A stretch of DNA of 64,000 nucleotides from JACRLW01 sp046349595 (GTDB taxonomy: Bacteria > Planctomycetota > UBA1135 > UBA2386). Each line of letters starts with the position of its first letter. The stretch's first letter is position 1. Below the pieces are notes generated by a model. That model was given only the letters and a program-made list of their open reading frames with translations, did not search any database and was not told the DNA's origin. The translations under genes were made by a program, and so were the position numbers. Location of the stretch: positions 3,100,001-3,164,000 of the forward strand of contig JAXMCA010000001.1 of assembly GCA_046349595.1 (NCBI GenBank), written 5' to 3'. Positions 53,170 to 62,542 of the stretch are shown piece after piece.

Positions 53170-55854
53170 TCAGCCGGGCACGCGCCCGCCGACCAGGAAG
53201 TGCACGATGCGCACCGCGGTCGCGCCGCGTGTCCCGGAGGGTCGTTCGGCCACACGGATCCGCAGCAGGTGGGCGCCTTGGGGCAGTCCGCAGGCGAACA
53301 CGTGACTGAAGGGCAGGTGCAGCCCAGCACTCCAGGGCGTGAACAGATCGGCCTCTTGCTCGACGGCGCCGTCGACCGACCAGGCCAGCACTCCGGCATC
53401 GGGGCCGGCATCGACGAGGACCCCGCAGCAGGTGCCTTCGAAGGCGAGTTCGCACGTCGCGCCGGGAGTCGTCGCGCACAGCACCGGCACGCGCGCGAAG
53501 CCGTCCCGCGTGCCGGCGCCGTCGTGCGGTTCGAAGCTCGGATCGATCGCGAAGCCCGACAGCGATCGTGCTGCCGTCGGAGGCACGAGTTCGCCGTCCT
53601 GATAGCACGCGGGATCGAGCGGCGACGGCAGTCGGTGCGGGCCTTCGACCGCAGCAGGGTCCTTCCACGCGCGGTCGAACAGACGCGCGATCGCCGCAGC
53701 GTAGATGCCCTGGCCGAAGGGTGACGGGTGGAGATCCTTGAAATCCCTGGCCCACTCGAACTCGCCGCGCGCGATGCGCCACGTGACCTCGGAAGCGAGA
53801 TCGATCGACGGCACGCCGTAGCGCTCCGCCACCGCCTCGTGCATGCGGATCACCGGCGGCACCTCGCCGCGGCGGATGCGCTCCATCTTGGCGGGGTCGG
53901 CGAAATGCAGCATCACCACGTCACAGTCGGGCTGACGACGACGCACGCTGCGCACGATGCCCTCCATTCCACGCAGCATCTCGTCCTCGCTGCGCCCGTT
54001 GGTCTCGTCGTTGACCGCCGCCTCGACGAACAGCAGGTCGATCGGACCGCGGTCGAGCACATCGTGCCGCAGGCGGAACGCGCCGGGAGTGCTGCCGAAG
54101 GAAGGAATGCCCGCATTGACGAACTCGAAGGCCACCGCCGGAAGGCGCCGCTGCAGGTCCTCCGCCACGCGATCACGCCAGCCGGGATTGAAGGTGATCG
54201 AGCCGCCGAGGAACGCGACGCGTGCGCGTCCCTGCGCGAGCATGCGTGCGCGGCTGCGCGCGAGCCCGTCGCGCAGCGTCGACCAGTCGCCGCCCTCGCT
54301 CACGTGGCTCGTGACGAAACCGACGATCGGCGCAGGATCCCGCAGCGAGTGCGGGTGATGGCCGACGCCCGGCTTCACGATCACGTCGATGGTCCCGCCC
54401 AGTGCGCGATAGCGCGCGGCGAGCACCGCGGTGTTCTCCGCGAAGGGCACGACCTCGTCGGCATCCCCGCACACCGACAGGATCGGGACCTGCGCCGCGG
54501 CGATCGGCGCGAGGACGTCGATCGGATTGCCGCGCCACGCTTCGACGTCGGACTCCGTCAGGCCGTGCGCGAGAAGGCAGGTCTGCCACGACGCGGCGTC
54601 GCCCTTGCCCTCGCCCTTGCCCCCGGGCCAGCTCCGGATGTCACACACCGGTGCGTCGACGTAGATGCAGGCGACGCGCTCGGGTCGGCGGGCCGCCCAG
54701 CGGAACACCGGCAGCCCACCGCGGCTCATGCCCTCCAGCACCGCGCGCGGTGCGAAGCCGAAGTCCGTCGTGACGCGCTCCCAGGCCGCGTCCCACACGT
54801 CGAGCGCATGCTCGTTGCCGTAGAGGTCGGCGACGTCGCAGTAGCACAGGCCGAAACCGCGGCGCAGCAGCTCGAGGTCGGTCTGCGGCTCGTGCCCGAA
54901 GAAGCGCGCGCGCCAGATCCACGGTCGTCCCGGCGCGGGGAAGTCCGGCTGGATCACGGTCAGCGCGCGATCCATGACCGTCAGGTCACGGCGCGTGTAC
55001 CCCGACCAGGTCGTGGTGCCGTCCTGCGTGATCGAAGGAGCACCGTCCAACCACCCCATCGACGCGAGGAAGCGGTCCGCAGCGCGTGTGCTCGTGACGA
55101 AGTCGTCGGCGCCGCGCTGTGAGTTGAAGAAGCCGTGGTTGCGACCGGGGTACGCGACCAGCTCGCACTGCCGATCGAACGCGGTCATTGCGCTCACGAA
55201 GGCTTCCGCCTGTGCGAAGGGCACGGTCCTGTCGGCGGTGCCGTGCAGGATCAACGCCGGCGGAGTGTGCGCGCTCACGTGGTGCACCGGTGAGATGGCG
55301 ACGCCATCCGGCCCCGTGCGATCCGCCGCGAAGCCGGACGGGCCGGTGTCGAGCACCGGGTTGAACAGGATCATCGCCGCGGGCTGCGGGCCGTCTCCGA
55401 ACAGCGTGCCGACGCAGGCGGCGAGATGACCGCCCGCAGAACCGCCGGCGACCGCGATGCGCCCGGCGTCGATGCCCTGCTCGGCCGCGTGCGCCGCGAG
55501 CCAGACGAATGCCGCGTGAGCGTCGTCGACCGCATCCTGCGGCGTGGTCCGATCCCGGTTGCGCACGCGGTAGTCGGCGCAGGCCGCGACCATCCCGCGC
55601 GCGGCGAAGGCGCGCGCCTGCGGCGCGAACTGCGCGGGCGTGCCGCTCGTCCATCCGCCGCCGAAGAAGAACAGGATCGCGGGGCGGCGGTCCTGTGCCG
55701 ACCACCCCGCGGGTCGGAACACGAACAAGTCGAGGGCCCGACCGACGTCTTCCCGATAGTTCACCCGCACCGCAGCGGCGAGGGCGTCCGCGCGCGGATC
55801 CTGGGCGGACAACGACGCGCAGCACAGGATGAGGGCCGACAAGGGGACGCGCAT
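53170..55854 (-). CDS. Secreted fusion of two alpha/beta hydrolases and an SGNH esterase
   Basis: An 894-residue exported protein with a signal peptide (RVPLSALILCCASLSAQ). Domain 1 (about 20-265) is an esterase of the BD-FAE/acetyl-xylan type: FFFGGGWTSG and nucleophile GGSAGGH near 135. Domain 2 (about 275-540) is a second alpha/beta hydrolase with GMSRGGLP near 373. Domain 3 (about 541-730) is a GDSL/SGNH hydrolase: LGGSITFNPGW near 543, VNDETNG and the Asp-His of DLHPSPFGQG. The rest (735-894) is beta-rich, possibly carbohydrate-binding. Three hydrolases in one chain suggest removal of several ester groups from a complex polysaccharide. The gene diverges from a glycosidase-like gene, 52 bases apart. 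Confidence 0.85.
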   Translation of the reverse strand: MRVPLSALILCCASLSAQDPRADALAAAVRVNYREDVGRALDLFVFRPAGWSAQDRRPAILFFFGGGWTSGTPAQFAPQARAFAARGMVAACADYRVRNRDRTTPQDAVDDAHAAFVWLAAHAAEQGIDAGRIAVAGGSAGGHLAACVGTLFGDGPQPAAMILFNPVLDTGPSGFAADRTGPDGVAISPVHHVSAHTPPALILHGTADRTVPFAQAEAFVSAMTAFDRQCELVAYPGRNHGFFNSQRGADDFVTSTRAADRFLASMGWLDGAPSITQDGTTTWSGYTRRDLTVMDRALTVIQPDFPAPGRPWIWRARFFGHEPQTDLELLRRGFGLCYCDVADLYGNEHALDVWDAAWERVTTDFGFAPRAVLEGMSRGGLPVFRWAARRPERVACIYVDAPVCDIRSWPGGKGEGKGDAASWQTCLLAHGLTESDVEAWRGNPIDVLAPIAAAQVPILSVCGDADEVVPFAENTAVLAARYRALGGTIDVIVKPGVGHHPHSLRDPAPIVGFVTSHVSEGGDWSTLRDGLARSRARMLAQGRARVAFLGGSITFNPGWRDRVAEDLQRRLPAVAFEFVNAGIPSFGSTPGAFRLRHDVLDRGPIDLLFVEAAVNDETNGRSEDEMLRGMEGIVRSVRRRQPDCDVVMLHFADPAKMERIRRGEVPPVIRMHEAVAERYGVPSIDLASEVTWRIARGEFEWARDFKDLHPSPFGQGIYAAAIARLFDRAWKDPAAVEGPHRLPSPLDPACYQDGELVPPTAARSLSGFAIDPSFEPHDGAGTRDGFARVPVLCATTPGATCELAFEGTCCGVLVDAGPDAGVLAWSVDGAVEQEADLFTPWSAGLHLPFSHVFACGLPQGAHLLRIRVAERPSGTRGATAVRIVHFLVGGRVPG

Positions 55855-55906
55855 GGTGCCCGCAGTATGCAGAGCGATCGCGGGGCCGCGGAGGCACAAT
55901 CCCGCC

Positions 55907-58741
55907 ATGCGCATCGCCGTCGCACTGGTCGTCTCCGCCGTCGTGCACGCACAGGACCTCGCCACACTGCCGGTGATCGAGGCACCGCTCTCGAGGAGGG
56001 CTTCGACCGATTGGCTGATCGACCCGTCGCCCTTCGTCGCGCGGCTCGGACGGAGCGCCGACGGTCGCGATCTGGTGCTCGACAACGGGCTGGTGCGACG
56101 CACCTGGCGTCCCACCGCCGAAGCGGCGTGCATCGGCTTCGACGACCTGATGCGCGGCGAGACGCTGCTGCGCGCGGTGCGCGAGGAGGGCAGCGTGACG
56201 ATCGACGGCGTCGACTACCCGATCGGCGGACTGGTCGGCGCGATCGATCAGGCCTTCCTGCCGCCGGACGCGATCGACCGGCTGAAGCCCGTGGGCGGCG
56301 CACTCCGCTTCCTCGGCTGGTCGAGCGGTCCCGTCGAGGCGCGCATCGCATGGAAGCGGGTGCGCCACGCGGCGCCCGATGCGGTGTGGCCGCCGAAGGG
56401 TGTGCACCTGCGACTCGAATTCGGGCAGCCCGCTCCCGCGGCCGCGAGCGAGCCTCCGCGCGACGAGTTGCTGCGCGACGGCTTCCGCTCGCTCGACGGA
56501 TGGACGGAGCACCGCTCGGGCACGGATCCGCGCAGCTCGTGCTGCAACGAGGGCAAGCCCGGCGAGGTCCTCACGCCGACCAACACCGCGTGCTACCTCG
56601 AGAGGACCCTCGACGGTGCGGCACGAGCCGTGACGCTCACGCTCGACTGCGGCACCGATCGAGCGGCGAGCTTCGGCCCCGGACTCGCCGTCGACTTCGC
56701 GGGAGGCAGCTTCAAGTTCAACCTGCGTCCGGGCGGCAGCCAGGATCACGAGGTCCCCGAGTTCGGATTCTTCGACGGCGACCACGAGCGCTGCCGCGTC
56801 GGCGACGCCGCGCCCTTCGACCTCGGCCGCCCGCTGGAGCTCCGCATGCGCTGGGACGAGCGCACGCTGACCTGCGAGGCACGTCAGGGTGACGGCGCGT
56901 GGCGGACCCAGGTCGAGCACGACTTCGATCGCCCGCCGGGGACGGCGTCGAGGGTGCGCATCGGCAAGCTCGACCCCACCGGCAAGGGCAGCGACTTCGG
57001 CAGCCCGGGCGAAGCGGTGCGCCTGCACCTGCTGTCCTTCGCGGCCTTCGGCGCCGCGCAGCCGAGACCCTCGGCTCCCGCCGTCGCTCCGGGCTTCCGC
57101 GTCACCGTCCACTACGACCTCTACGATGGGATCCCGGTGTTCGCGAAGTGGCTCGAGGTGCACAACGACACCGATCACGCGATCCGCGTCGATCGTTTCG
57201 CGAGCGAGACGCTGGCCGTCGTCGAACACGCCAACTTCGTCGAGACGCGCGACGGAGCACCGTTGCCGACACCGCAGAACCTGCACGTCGAGACCGACTT
57301 CGCCTTCGGCGGCTTCAACTTCGAGAACGCCAACCGCCACGTCGTTCACTGGCGCGAGGACCCGCGCTTCACCACGCAGGTCAACTACCTGATGAAGATG
57401 CCGTGCCTGCTGGTGGTCGAGCCGCCCGAGGGTCCGGCGCAGTCGATCGCACCCGGAGCGCACTTCACCAGCTTCCACACCTTCGAACTCGCCCACGACT
57501 CGCTCGACCGCGAACGCATGGGCCTCGGGCTGCGGCGCATGTACCGCACCATCGCGCCGTGGGTCACCGAGAACCCGCTGATGATGCACATGCGCGATGC
57601 ACGCCCAGACAGGGTGCGCGCCGCGATCGATCAATGCGCCGACGTCGGCTTCGAGATGCTGATCCTCTCGTTCGGCAGCGGGTTCGACATGGAGGACGAT
57701 TCGCCGGCGAACCTCGGACGCTGGAAGGAGGTGGCCGACTACGCGCGGCAGAAGGGCGTGGAGATCGGCGGCTACTCGCTGCTCTCCTCGCGGCACATCG
57801 GCGGCGGCAACGATGTCGTCAGCCCGGCCGGACAGCAGCCCACGCACGGCTCCTGCCCGAGCCTGACCTCGGAATGGGGACTGCGCTACATGGCGAAGCT
57901 GCGCAGCTTCTTCCCCGCGACCGGCTTCACGCTCCTCGAACACGACGGACCGTACCCTGGTGACGTCGACGTCACGCCCCGTCCGCCGCTGCAGCAGGGC
58001 GAGGTCGATTCACGCTGGGTCCAATGGCGCATCGCGTCGGGCTTCTACGAATGGTGCCGGGCCGAGGGCATCTACGTGAACGCGCCGGACCACTACTTCC
58101 TGAACGGCACGAGCAAGTGCGGCATGGGCTACCGCGAGGTGAACTGGTCGTTGCCTCGTGCGCTGCAGGTGATCCACACGCGGCAGAACATCTACGACGG
58201 CACCTGGCGCAAGCCGCCCTCGTTGGGCTGGATGTTCGTGCCGCTCACTGAGTACCAGGGCGGCGGCGCCGCGGCCACCATCGAGCCGCTCGACGAGCAC
58301 CTCGATCACTACGACCGCATGATCACGTCGAACCTCGCCTTCGGCGTGCAGGCCTGCTACCGGGGACCACGGCTCTACGACACGCCGCGAACCCGTGACC
58401 TGCTGGCGTCGCGCGTCGCATGGTTCAAGCAACACCGCGACATCCTCGAGTCCGATCTCGTGCACGGTCGCCGCGCGGACGGCCGCGACGTCGACTGGAT
58501 GCTGCACGTCAATCCGCGTCTGGACGAGTGCGGGATGCTCGTGGCCTTCAATCCGCTCGATCACGAAGTGGAGCGCCGGATCGACGTCGACTTGCGCTAC
58601 ACCGGACTCCGTGACCGCGCGCAGATCTGCATCGGAGACGCCGCGTCACGGGTCGTCGAACTCCGGGACCTCTCCCACCTGGCGCTGGACCTCTCCGTCC
58701 CGGCCTTCGGCTTCGCCTTCGTCGTGATCCGACGCCCCTGA
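55907..58741 (+). CDS. Large secreted alpha-galactosidase-like protein
   Basis: A 944-residue exported protein (signal peptide RIAVALVVSAVVHAQ). The N-terminal beta-sandwich (about 20-185) resembles GH31/GH36-type N-domains. An inserted jelly-roll of the laminin-G/keto-disaccharide type follows (about 188-380, with FRSLDGWTE and FKFNLRPGGSQD), then the rest of the sandwich. A TIM-barrel-like region starts near 555 (AAIDQCADVGFEMLILSFGSGFDM) and contains TLLEHDGPYPGD, where an Asp could be catalytic. A small C-terminal beta domain ends the protein. It probably cleaves a glycosidic bond; specificity is unknown. It is divergent from the multi-esterase gene, suggesting joint use on one substrate. 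Confidence 0.75.
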   Translation: MRIAVALVVSAVVHAQDLATLPVIEAPLSRRASTDWLIDPSPFVARLGRSADGRDLVLDNGLVRRTWRPTAEAACIGFDDLMRGETLLRAVREEGSVTIDGVDYPIGGLVGAIDQAFLPPDAIDRLKPVGGALRFLGWSSGPVEARIAWKRVRHAAPDAVWPPKGVHLRLEFGQPAPAAASEPPRDELLRDGFRSLDGWTEHRSGTDPRSSCCNEGKPGEVLTPTNTACYLERTLDGAARAVTLTLDCGTDRAASFGPGLAVDFAGGSFKFNLRPGGSQDHEVPEFGFFDGDHERCRVGDAAPFDLGRPLELRMRWDERTLTCEARQGDGAWRTQVEHDFDRPPGTASRVRIGKLDPTGKGSDFGSPGEAVRLHLLSFAAFGAAQPRPSAPAVAPGFRVTVHYDLYDGIPVFAKWLEVHNDTDHAIRVDRFASETLAVVEHANFVETRDGAPLPTPQNLHVETDFAFGGFNFENANRHVVHWREDPRFTTQVNYLMKMPCLLVVEPPEGPAQSIAPGAHFTSFHTFELAHDSLDRERMGLGLRRMYRTIAPWVTENPLMMHMRDARPDRVRAAIDQCADVGFEMLILSFGSGFDMEDDSPANLGRWKEVADYARQKGVEIGGYSLLSSRHIGGGNDVVSPAGQQPTHGSCPSLTSEWGLRYMAKLRSFFPATGFTLLEHDGPYPGDVDVTPRPPLQQGEVDSRWVQWRIASGFYEWCRAEGIYVNAPDHYFLNGTSKCGMGYREVNWSLPRALQVIHTRQNIYDGTWRKPPSLGWMFVPLTEYQGGGAAATIEPLDEHLDHYDRMITSNLAFGVQACYRGPRLYDTPRTRDLLASRVAWFKQHRDILESDLVHGRRADGRDVDWMLHVNPRLDECGMLVAFNPLDHEVERRIDVDLRYTGLRDRAQICIGDAASRVVELRDLSHLALDLSVPAFGFAFVVIRRP

Positions 58742-58835
58742 CCGTCGTCGCGCCGACGTGTCGCGAAGCGCCCCGGATCTCACCCGGTCGCGGACGCGAT
58801 CTCCTGGCTACCATCTCGCGGCCCCACTCCCCCCC

Positions 58836-60149
58836 ATGGCATCGAAACGCATCGTCAAGATCATCTGCGGTTTCGGCGCGCTGACCGCGCTCTGCTGCGC
58901 GCCGCCCGTCGCCGCCCACACCTACGCCCTGGGTCCGCTCCACCCGGAAGAGGTCTCGGTGCTGTGGGTGGGAGCGATCGGAGGAGCGGTCGCTTGCTGG
59001 TTGTTCGGTCGGACCGTCGCTTCGGTCAGACCCGGCGCCGTCGCCCTCCTCGTCCCGTTGATCGCGTTCACGTGGTTCGAGATCGGACTGCGCATCGCGC
59101 TGCGGCTCGCCCCTGCGCAGACGCAGCGCGACATCGCATGGTTGGCGGAGCGCACGTTCCCGGACAGTGCCGCGGTCGTCGGCCACCCCTTCCTGCAGTT
59201 CCTCGGCCGGCCGTCGAGCGAGATGCGCGGCACGGAGTTCTTCGGAAACCTCTCCGCCTACAACAAGAACGGGTTCTTCGGCAGAGCCGGCGAGATCCCC
59301 AAGCCCAAGGACGTGATCCGTATCGCCTGTCTCGGGGCCTCGACCACGGCCGAGGGCTACCCGGAGGTGATGGAGAAGCAGCTCAACGAGCAGATGAAGG
59401 GCGAGAGCATGCACTTCGAGGTCCTCAACTTCGGCCTCGGCTTCTGGACCAGCGCGCACACCGTCGTGAACTACGTGCTGAACGTCGTCTACTACGAACC
59501 CGACTATGTGGTCGTCCTGCACGGTTGGAACGACGAACGCGTGCTCGGAGCAGCGCCCGGTGTGTTCCGAACGGACTACAGCCACGCCTACAAGGGCTTC
59601 GACCCGCCGCTGGCACCCGATCGCTGGCTGATCCGGACCAGCCTGGCCTACCGCTGGATCGCCAACAAGATCGCTCCACAGCCACAATGGACGTCGATGA
59701 TGGAGGCGACGACGAAGCCGTACCCGCACTCCGGCGTCGACGTCTCGCAGTATGGACCCTTCGTGAACAACCTCCGCACGATCATGCAACTGGCCATGGT
59801 TCGTGGCTCGGTGCCGGTGCTCGCGACGATGCCGCATTGCACGGATCCGAAGACACCCTTCGTCACGAACTCGGCGAACAACATGCAGACCTTCGCGGAC
59901 CTGACCCGGAAGCTCTGGGAGTCCGAGTTGCAGGGCTATGCCCTCCTGGTCGACCTCGACCGCGAGATCACGGGCAAGCACAACGACTGGTTCATCGACG
60001 CCGGCCACATGAACAAGACCGGCATCGCGGGGCGCGCGAAACTGATCGGAGACGTCATCCTCCAGCACTACCGCAAGAGCCACCCGCAGAATGGTGCCGG
60101 CGAGGATCCGCAGACCTCGCCTCAGTCGACGCCGCGCGAGAAGCGCTGA
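58836..60149 (+). CDS. Membrane-anchored SGNH hydrolase-like protein
   Basis: A 437-residue protein with a signal-like N-terminus (about 1-27) and two hydrophobic helices (about 43-59 and 66-82). The body is an SGNH/GDSL domain: CLGASTTAEGYP (nucleophile Ser near 167), LNFGLGFWTSAH (Gly block), VLHGWNDE (Asn block, near 230) and DAGHMNKTG (Asp and His, near 388-391). Such enzymes remove or add acyl groups on glycans and lipids. The C-terminal tail is low-complexity. The 3' end overlaps the convergent membrane-protein gene by 28 bases. Orientation matches the glycosidase-like gene, 94 bases upstream. Confidence 0.82.
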   Translation: MASKRIVKIICGFGALTALCCAPPVAAHTYALGPLHPEEVSVLWVGAIGGAVACWLFGRTVASVRPGAVALLVPLIAFTWFEIGLRIALRLAPAQTQRDIAWLAERTFPDSAAVVGHPFLQFLGRPSSEMRGTEFFGNLSAYNKNGFFGRAGEIPKPKDVIRIACLGASTTAEGYPEVMEKQLNEQMKGESMHFEVLNFGLGFWTSAHTVVNYVLNVVYYEPDYVVVLHGWNDERVLGAAPGVFRTDYSHAYKGFDPPLAPDRWLIRTSLAYRWIANKIAPQPQWTSMMEATTKPYPHSGVDVSQYGPFVNNLRTIMQLAMVRGSVPVLATMPHCTDPKTPFVTNSANNMQTFADLTRKLWESELQGYALLVDLDREITGKHNDWFIDAGHMNKTGIAGRAKLIGDVILQHYRKSHPQNGAGEDPQTSPQSTPREKR

Positions 60150-60805
60150 GCCGAGAGCACCAGCGCATCGAGCACGCAATAGAAGACGCCCGCAGCGACC
60201 GGCGGATTGACGGTCGTGAGACCGAGGTGTGGATCGGCGGCGCTCCAGCGCCAGGTGCCGATCGCAGTGCCGACCAGTTCGAGGGTGAGCGCGAGGAAGA
60301 ACATCGTGCCGTACAGCGCGGGGTTCGAACCGACCCGGAGCAGGAGCGCGAAGATCGCGAGGTAGCAGAGCGATTGCTGATCGCCGAGCAGGACGAAGGC
60401 ACCGACCGCGACGGGGAACGCGATCCAGCGCGTCGCGAGTCGCAGTTGCGGTGCCATCCATGCGGTGATCCAGGCACCACTCTGGAACAGCAGCGCGTGT
60501 CCGGGAGGCACGAAGGGTGGCACGAATCCGAGTCGGTAGTGGTAGAGCCCGAACAACTCGGTCAGCGCGATCTCACCGGCGGTCGACCACAGGACGCAGG
60601 CGATCAGCGCACGGCGTCCGCCGCGATCCTGTGCGCGGCCCACCCAGAACAGCAACGCCCAGGTGACGAGCGTCGTGAGCAAGAGTCCGGTCGTGCCGCC
60701 GAGAGCGTCGAGCCCGAGACCGATCGGGAACCACGGCAACACCAGCAGAGCCTGCCGCGGCACGCGGCGCACCGCGGCACCCTCGACCGGGACGACGTCG
60801 CTCAC
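60122..60805 (-). CDS. Integral membrane protein of unknown function
   Basis: A 227-residue protein with about six to seven hydrophobic helices (for example LLTTLVTWALLFWVG and AIFALLLRVGS). A polar motif-like stretch, ELFGLYHYRLGFVPPFVPPG followed by HALLFQSGAW, lies between helices 3 and 4 and contains His and Tyr residues that could be functional. I do not recognise the family. The GTG start at 60805 overlaps the DUF1003 gene stop (GTGA), so the two are probably co-translated. It converges on the SGNH gene with a 28-base overlap. Confidence 0.72.
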   Translation of the reverse strand: MSDVVPVEGAAVRRVPRQALLVLPWFPIGLGLDALGGTTGLLLTTLVTWALLFWVGRAQDRGGRRALIACVLWSTAGEIALTELFGLYHYRLGFVPPFVPPGHALLFQSGAWITAWMAPQLRLATRWIAFPVAVGAFVLLGDQQSLCYLAIFALLLRVGSNPALYGTMFFLALTLELVGTAIGTWRWSAADPHLGLTTVNPPVAAGVFYCVLDALVLSAQRFSRGVD

Positions 60806-61506
60806 CGCCGGCTGCGCACTTCCTGGATCAGCTCCATCTGGATCTCCTGGATCTCGACCAGCCGTTCCCACTGGTGCGAGAGCAGGTGATCGATCTTCTG
60901 GTGCAGCTGCCGGATCTCCAGCTCCGCCTTCAGGTTGACCTGGTAGTCGTGCTGCGCGCGCCTGCGATCGCGCTCCTCCTGCCGATTCTGGCTCATCATG
61001 ATCACCGGCGCCTGCAACGCGGCGAGGCACGACAACACGAGGTTGAGAAGGATGAAGGGGTAGGGATCGAAGGGATTCCGCGTCAACCAGGACAGGTTGA
61101 TCGCCATCCACACCACCAGCACGCCGAGGAAGCTCAGGATGAAGGTCCAGCTCCCGCCGAAGGACGCGATGCGATCCGCCAGCCGCTGCCCGAGTCCGAC
61201 CGCGGCCGCGTCCTCACCGTCGGGCCGACGCGCCAGGATCTCGTGCTGCCGCAGACTCTCGAGGACCTGCTGCTCCAGGTTGGTGATCTCGCCACGCTCC
61301 GAGGCGAGGAGCGACCGCACGTAGTCGTGCCGGAAGCGCTGGAGATCGTCGACGCAGATCCAGCCCGCTTCCGAGAACTCGCCGCGCTCGCGGCGGATGA
61401 CGTCTGCAACGGCGGGTCGGACCAGGACCGCGCGCCGGAGCTGAGCATGGTGCTCGTTCCCGCAGATCTGGCACACCGGCTTGTCGTCGCGCACTGCCGT
61501 GGTCAT
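60802..61506 (-). CDS. DUF1003 family membrane protein
   Basis: A 234-residue protein. The N-terminus contains CQICGNEHH, a possible small metal-binding motif, then a helical cytoplasmic part. The DUF1003 core (about 105-190) follows: GQRLADRIASFGGSWTFILSF, two membrane helices and the conserved DPYPFILLNLVLSCLAALQAPVIMMSQNR (split here at the membrane helix). The C-terminal coil ends in LIQEVRSRR. Function unknown. ATG at 61506 chosen for the CxxC start. Confidence 0.85.
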   Translation of the reverse strand: MTTAVRDDKPVCQICGNEHHAQLRRAVLVRPAVADVIRRERGEFSEAGWICVDDLQRFRHDYVRSLLASERGEITNLEQQVLESLRQHEILARRPDGEDAAAVGLGQRLADRIASFGGSWTFILSFLGVLVVWMAINLSWLTRNPFDPYPFILLNLVLSCLAALQAPVIMMSQNRQEERDRRRAQHDYQVNLKAELEIRQLHQKIDHLLSHQWERLVEIQEIQMELIQEVRSRR

Positions 61507-61657
61507 CGGGCGTCCCGCTGGACGGTGGCCGCGAACCATAGCCGGCGCGCCCTCCACGGTTGAGTCGCGATCGGGGGTCGGAAGAATGAACCGCCCCTCC
61601 GGACCGACGTTGCAGGGCGCCCCGGCGTCCGGCCGGCCACGCGAAAGCCTTCCCCTC

Positions 61658-62542
61658 ATGCACCACGGAATCCCCGTCATCCGCCTCGCCGCCCTGTGCG
61701 GACTCCTGCTCGCCTTCCCGGTCCTCGCGCAGGACAACGTCGTCAATCCGGCCGACAAGCAGCGTCGACCGACCACCCCGCCCGGCGAACAGGGCACGCC
61801 GGTGGTCGTCGAGGGTCGTCAGGTCAGCAATCTCCGCGAAGAAGACCGGATCGGCAGCTACCAGCAGCCGGAGTGGACCAGCCACCGGCGCTTCATGGAG
61901 ACGCGCGTCTACGTGCGTCCGGAAGGCCAGGCCGACTTCGAGTACTGGCTGATCCCCGAGATCGACGACAAGGGTCACACCGAGACCAAGCAGCAGTACG
62001 AGTTCGAGTTCGGCCTGCCCAACCGTTTCCAGTTCGACCTCTATCTGGTCTCCCACCAGCAGGGCAACACCGGCCCGATGGAGTTCGACGAGACCAAGTT
62101 CGAGGTGCGCTACGCGCTCGCCGACTGGGACGAGATCTGGGGCAACCCGACCCTCTACCTCGAGTGGGCCGCGAAGAACGACGCGCCGGACGGCATCGAA
62201 GGCAAGCTGCTGCTCGGCGGTGAGATCTCCGAGGGCTGGCACTGGGGCGCGAACCTGGTCTACGAAGCCGAGACCGGCGGCGCGCGCGAACGCAACGTCG
62301 AACTCACCGCCGGCGTGAGCTACACCGCGATCGACAGCAAGCTCTCGATCGGCGCCGAGACGAAGTACGCGCTCACCGACGACAAGACCGATCGCGGCGA
62401 CTACGCCAACGAGTTCCTGCTCGGTCCCAGCGTGCAGTACCGCCCCATGCCGAACACGCACCTGGACCTCGCCGCCCTCGCGGGGCTCAACAACGACTCC
62501 CCCGACGCCAAGTTCATCTTCGTGTTCGGCTGGGAGTTCTGA
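61658..62542 (+). CDS. Outer-membrane beta-barrel-like protein
   Basis: A 294-residue exported protein with signal peptide (VIRLAALCGLLLAFPVLAQ). After a short linker come alternating amphipathic strands (EFEFGLPNRFQFDLYLVS, LYLEWAAKNDAP, HWGANLVYEAE, LSIGAETKYALT), ending in aromatic Phe (FVFGWEF). That C-terminal Phe is typical of outer-membrane proteins recognised by BamA. The strand count suggests a small barrel of about 10-12 strands. Function unknown. The 3' end overlaps the convergent hydrolase gene by 29 bases. Confidence 0.8.
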   Translation: MHHGIPVIRLAALCGLLLAFPVLAQDNVVNPADKQRRPTTPPGEQGTPVVVEGRQVSNLREEDRIGSYQQPEWTSHRRFMETRVYVRPEGQADFEYWLIPEIDDKGHTETKQQYEFEFGLPNRFQFDLYLVSHQQGNTGPMEFDETKFEVRYALADWDEIWGNPTLYLEWAAKNDAPDGIEGKLLLGGEISEGWHWGANLVYEAETGGARERNVELTAGVSYTAIDSKLSIGAETKYALTDDKTDRGDYANEFLLGPSVQYRPMPNTHLDLAALAGLNNDSPDAKFIFVFGWEF

